DNA of 5,069 nt from Candidatus Nomurabacteria bacterium RIFCSPHIGHO2_01_FULL_39_9 (GTDB taxonomy: Bacteria > Patescibacteriota > Minisyncoccia > Phycocordibacterales > DATEUR01). Positions 5,040-5,069 of this stretch are shown here, one piece after another (the first letter of the stretch is position 1; every line of letters begins with the position of its first letter). The notes beneath the pieces were generated by a model. It made no database searches and was not told where the DNA came from. It saw only the letters and a list, made by a program, of their open reading frames with translations. The stretch is taken from the NCBI GenBank assembly GCA_001786825.1, contig MFTL01000022.1, forward strand, positions 1 through 5,069, read 5' to 3'. The translations under genes were made by a program, and so were the position numbers.

Positions 5040-5060
5040 GGACAAGGTCGGACCTTGTCC
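5040..5060. repeat. 21-bp palindrome, REP-like
   Basis: GGACAAGGTC and GACCTTGTCC are perfect 10-bp inverted copies around one central G. It is more GC-rich than its surroundings and lies outside any gene I can see. The GTCCTAC flank resembles short interspersed palindromes I recall from several bacterial genomes. It has no T-run, so it is not a standard terminator for the upstream gene, which already has one. A role at the end of a gene beyond the right edge remains possible. Confidence 0.6.
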
Positions 5061-5069
5061 TACAAATAA

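Overview
The window reads as a piece of a Candidate Phyla Radiation bacterium, most likely Parcubacteria or a close relative. The basis is AT-rich, tightly packed small genes, few Shine-Dalgarno sites, a secreted protein ending in a CPR-style T4SS-pilin-like membrane domain, and a solute-binding protein and small methyltransferase resembling ones I recall from Parcubacteria. UGA acts as a stop (two genes end at UGA inside ATGA overlaps), so the UGA-glycine code of Gracilibacteria/SR1 does not apply. The assignment rests on protein character and memory, not on a marker gene.

Minus strand, positions 4422 to 1: six genes in one tight array, in transcription order. They are a class I SAM methyltransferase (4422-3901), a membrane-anchored family-1 extracellular solute-binding protein (3904-2633), a HicB-like antitoxin (2618-2352), a HicA toxin (2348-2121), a 94-residue exported or membrane-anchored protein of unknown function (2124-1840), and a large secreted protein (from 1836, running off the left edge). 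The last has a signal peptide, three fibronectin-III-like repeats, a Gly-Gly-Thr linker and a pilin-like transmembrane C-terminus. Junctions are 4-nt ATGA overlaps or gaps of 3 to 14 nt. The envelope genes probably form the original set, with the more AT-rich hicBA plus 94-residue block lodged inside it. A TTGGTG-N17-TATAAT box just before hicB suggests that block can also be transcribed on its own, nearly without a leader.

Divergent intergenic region, 4423-4639: it carries a good plus-strand promoter, a palindrome overlapping its -10/start region, and a long nearly perfect hairpin in the leader of the next gene.

Plus strand, 4640-5069: one unrecognised 103-residue gene, followed by an intrinsic terminator with a GCAA tetraloop and then an isolated 21-bp palindrome near the right edge.

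The most interesting points are the domain architecture of the large surface protein, the toxin-antitoxin block inside a cell-envelope operon with a coupled third gene, and the structured leader of the plus-strand orphan. I found no complete new defence or mobile system.
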